Origin: an uncultured Lachnospiraceae bacterium
GTDB taxonomy: Bacteria > Bacillota > Clostridia > Lachnospirales > Lachnospiraceae
Assembly (NCBI GenBank): GCA_902766735.1
Contig: CACXEU010000098.1
Coordinates: 1 to 39,872, forward strand
DNA length: 39,872 nucleotides
Direction of reading: 5' to 3'
Position numbers and translations under genes: made by a program. Numbering within the stretch: position 1 is the stretch's first letter; each line of letters begins with the position of its first letter. Of this stretch, positions 39,791 to 39,872 are shown in pieces. Below the pieces are notes generated by a model. It saw nothing but the letters and a program-made list of their open reading frames with translations, was not told the DNA's origin and made no database searches.

Positions 39791-39872
39791 GTGTTTGCAC
39801 GCCATGGGCGCGCTCTAACGGGTGAAAGTCCCGAACACGCCCAGATAGTGGGAAGTGTATAGCTGAACAGCA
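39791..39872 (+). mobile_element. Probable 5' end of a group II intron, cut by the window edge
   Basis: The sequence begins GTGTTTGCACGCC directly behind the terminator T run and continues with GGGTGAAAGTCCC, a hairpin often found in domain I of bacterial group II introns. Group IIC introns insert behind terminator stems, which fits this position. The reverse transcriptase and the catalytic domain V would lie outside the window, so this stays an inference. Confidence 0.55.

Overview
The window reads as a chromosomal segment of a low-GC, single-membrane Clostridia bacterium, most likely of the Lachnospiraceae. The evidence is AT-rich sequence, GGAGG-type ribosome binding sites, a monoderm Tad pilus locus with a Flp1-type pilin and no secretin, a CwlD-like amidase, and several families common in that group (DUF5702, DUF5711, DUF6382-FHA, DUF951). 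This placement is inference; no rRNA lies in the window. Most genes are on the + strand. The exceptions are a hemolysin III-family gene and a zinc-ribbon membrane protein (10728-12397).

Left part, 1-10725: metG, tatD and rsmA, without the rnmV gene often found between tatD and rsmA, then a CwlD-like amidase and a YdcF-family membrane protein. Next comes a small redox-type operon: NusG-domain-II protein (EetA-like), Gx-transporter (EetB-like), ApbE flavin transferase and a tiny 4Fe-4S peptide. After a terminator comes a Sua5, LMW-phosphatase-like and dCMP deaminase group with two small unknown proteins. The phosphatase-like protein has lost both P-loop catalytic residues.

Centre, 12513-21816: a full Tad/Flp pilus operon from a clear promoter: CpaE/TadZ, TadA ATPase, TadB, TadC with a large extracytoplasmic insertion, a 56-residue Flp pilin, a DUF5702 protein, a TadE-like protein with a doubled zinc-binding tail, a prepilin peptidase, a second TadE-like protein and an FHA-domain protein. 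It is followed by a small secreted protein whose promoter carries three BlaI/CopY-type operators, then a Sir2 deacylase. A further group is an MPN-like/TM/LysM protein, a DUF5711 protein and a CvpA-family protein.

Right part, 26635-39872: tRNA-Glu and tRNA-Cys; two secreted proteins, one with Ig-like repeats and an NlpC/P60 domain; DUF951; an autoregulated-looking YtrA-type GntR with an ABC exporter; rpsF-ssb-rpsR; a chain of near-perfect hairpins; a GT-C-like membrane protein; a maltodextrin pair (malQ, LacI regulator) with matching operators; a DUF624 protein; and a secreted fibronectin-like protein. The right edge looks like the 5' end of a group II intron placed directly behind a terminator. 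A 94-base structured repeat occurs twice (26882 and 38540), each time directly behind a terminator.

The observations most worth following are the three-operator promoter with its unknown secreted protein, the paired repeat, the hairpin chain after rpsR, the MPN-LysM fusion, the TadC insertion and zinc-tailed pseudopilin, and the catalytically dead phosphatase homologue. All family assignments come from reading motifs; no database search was run.
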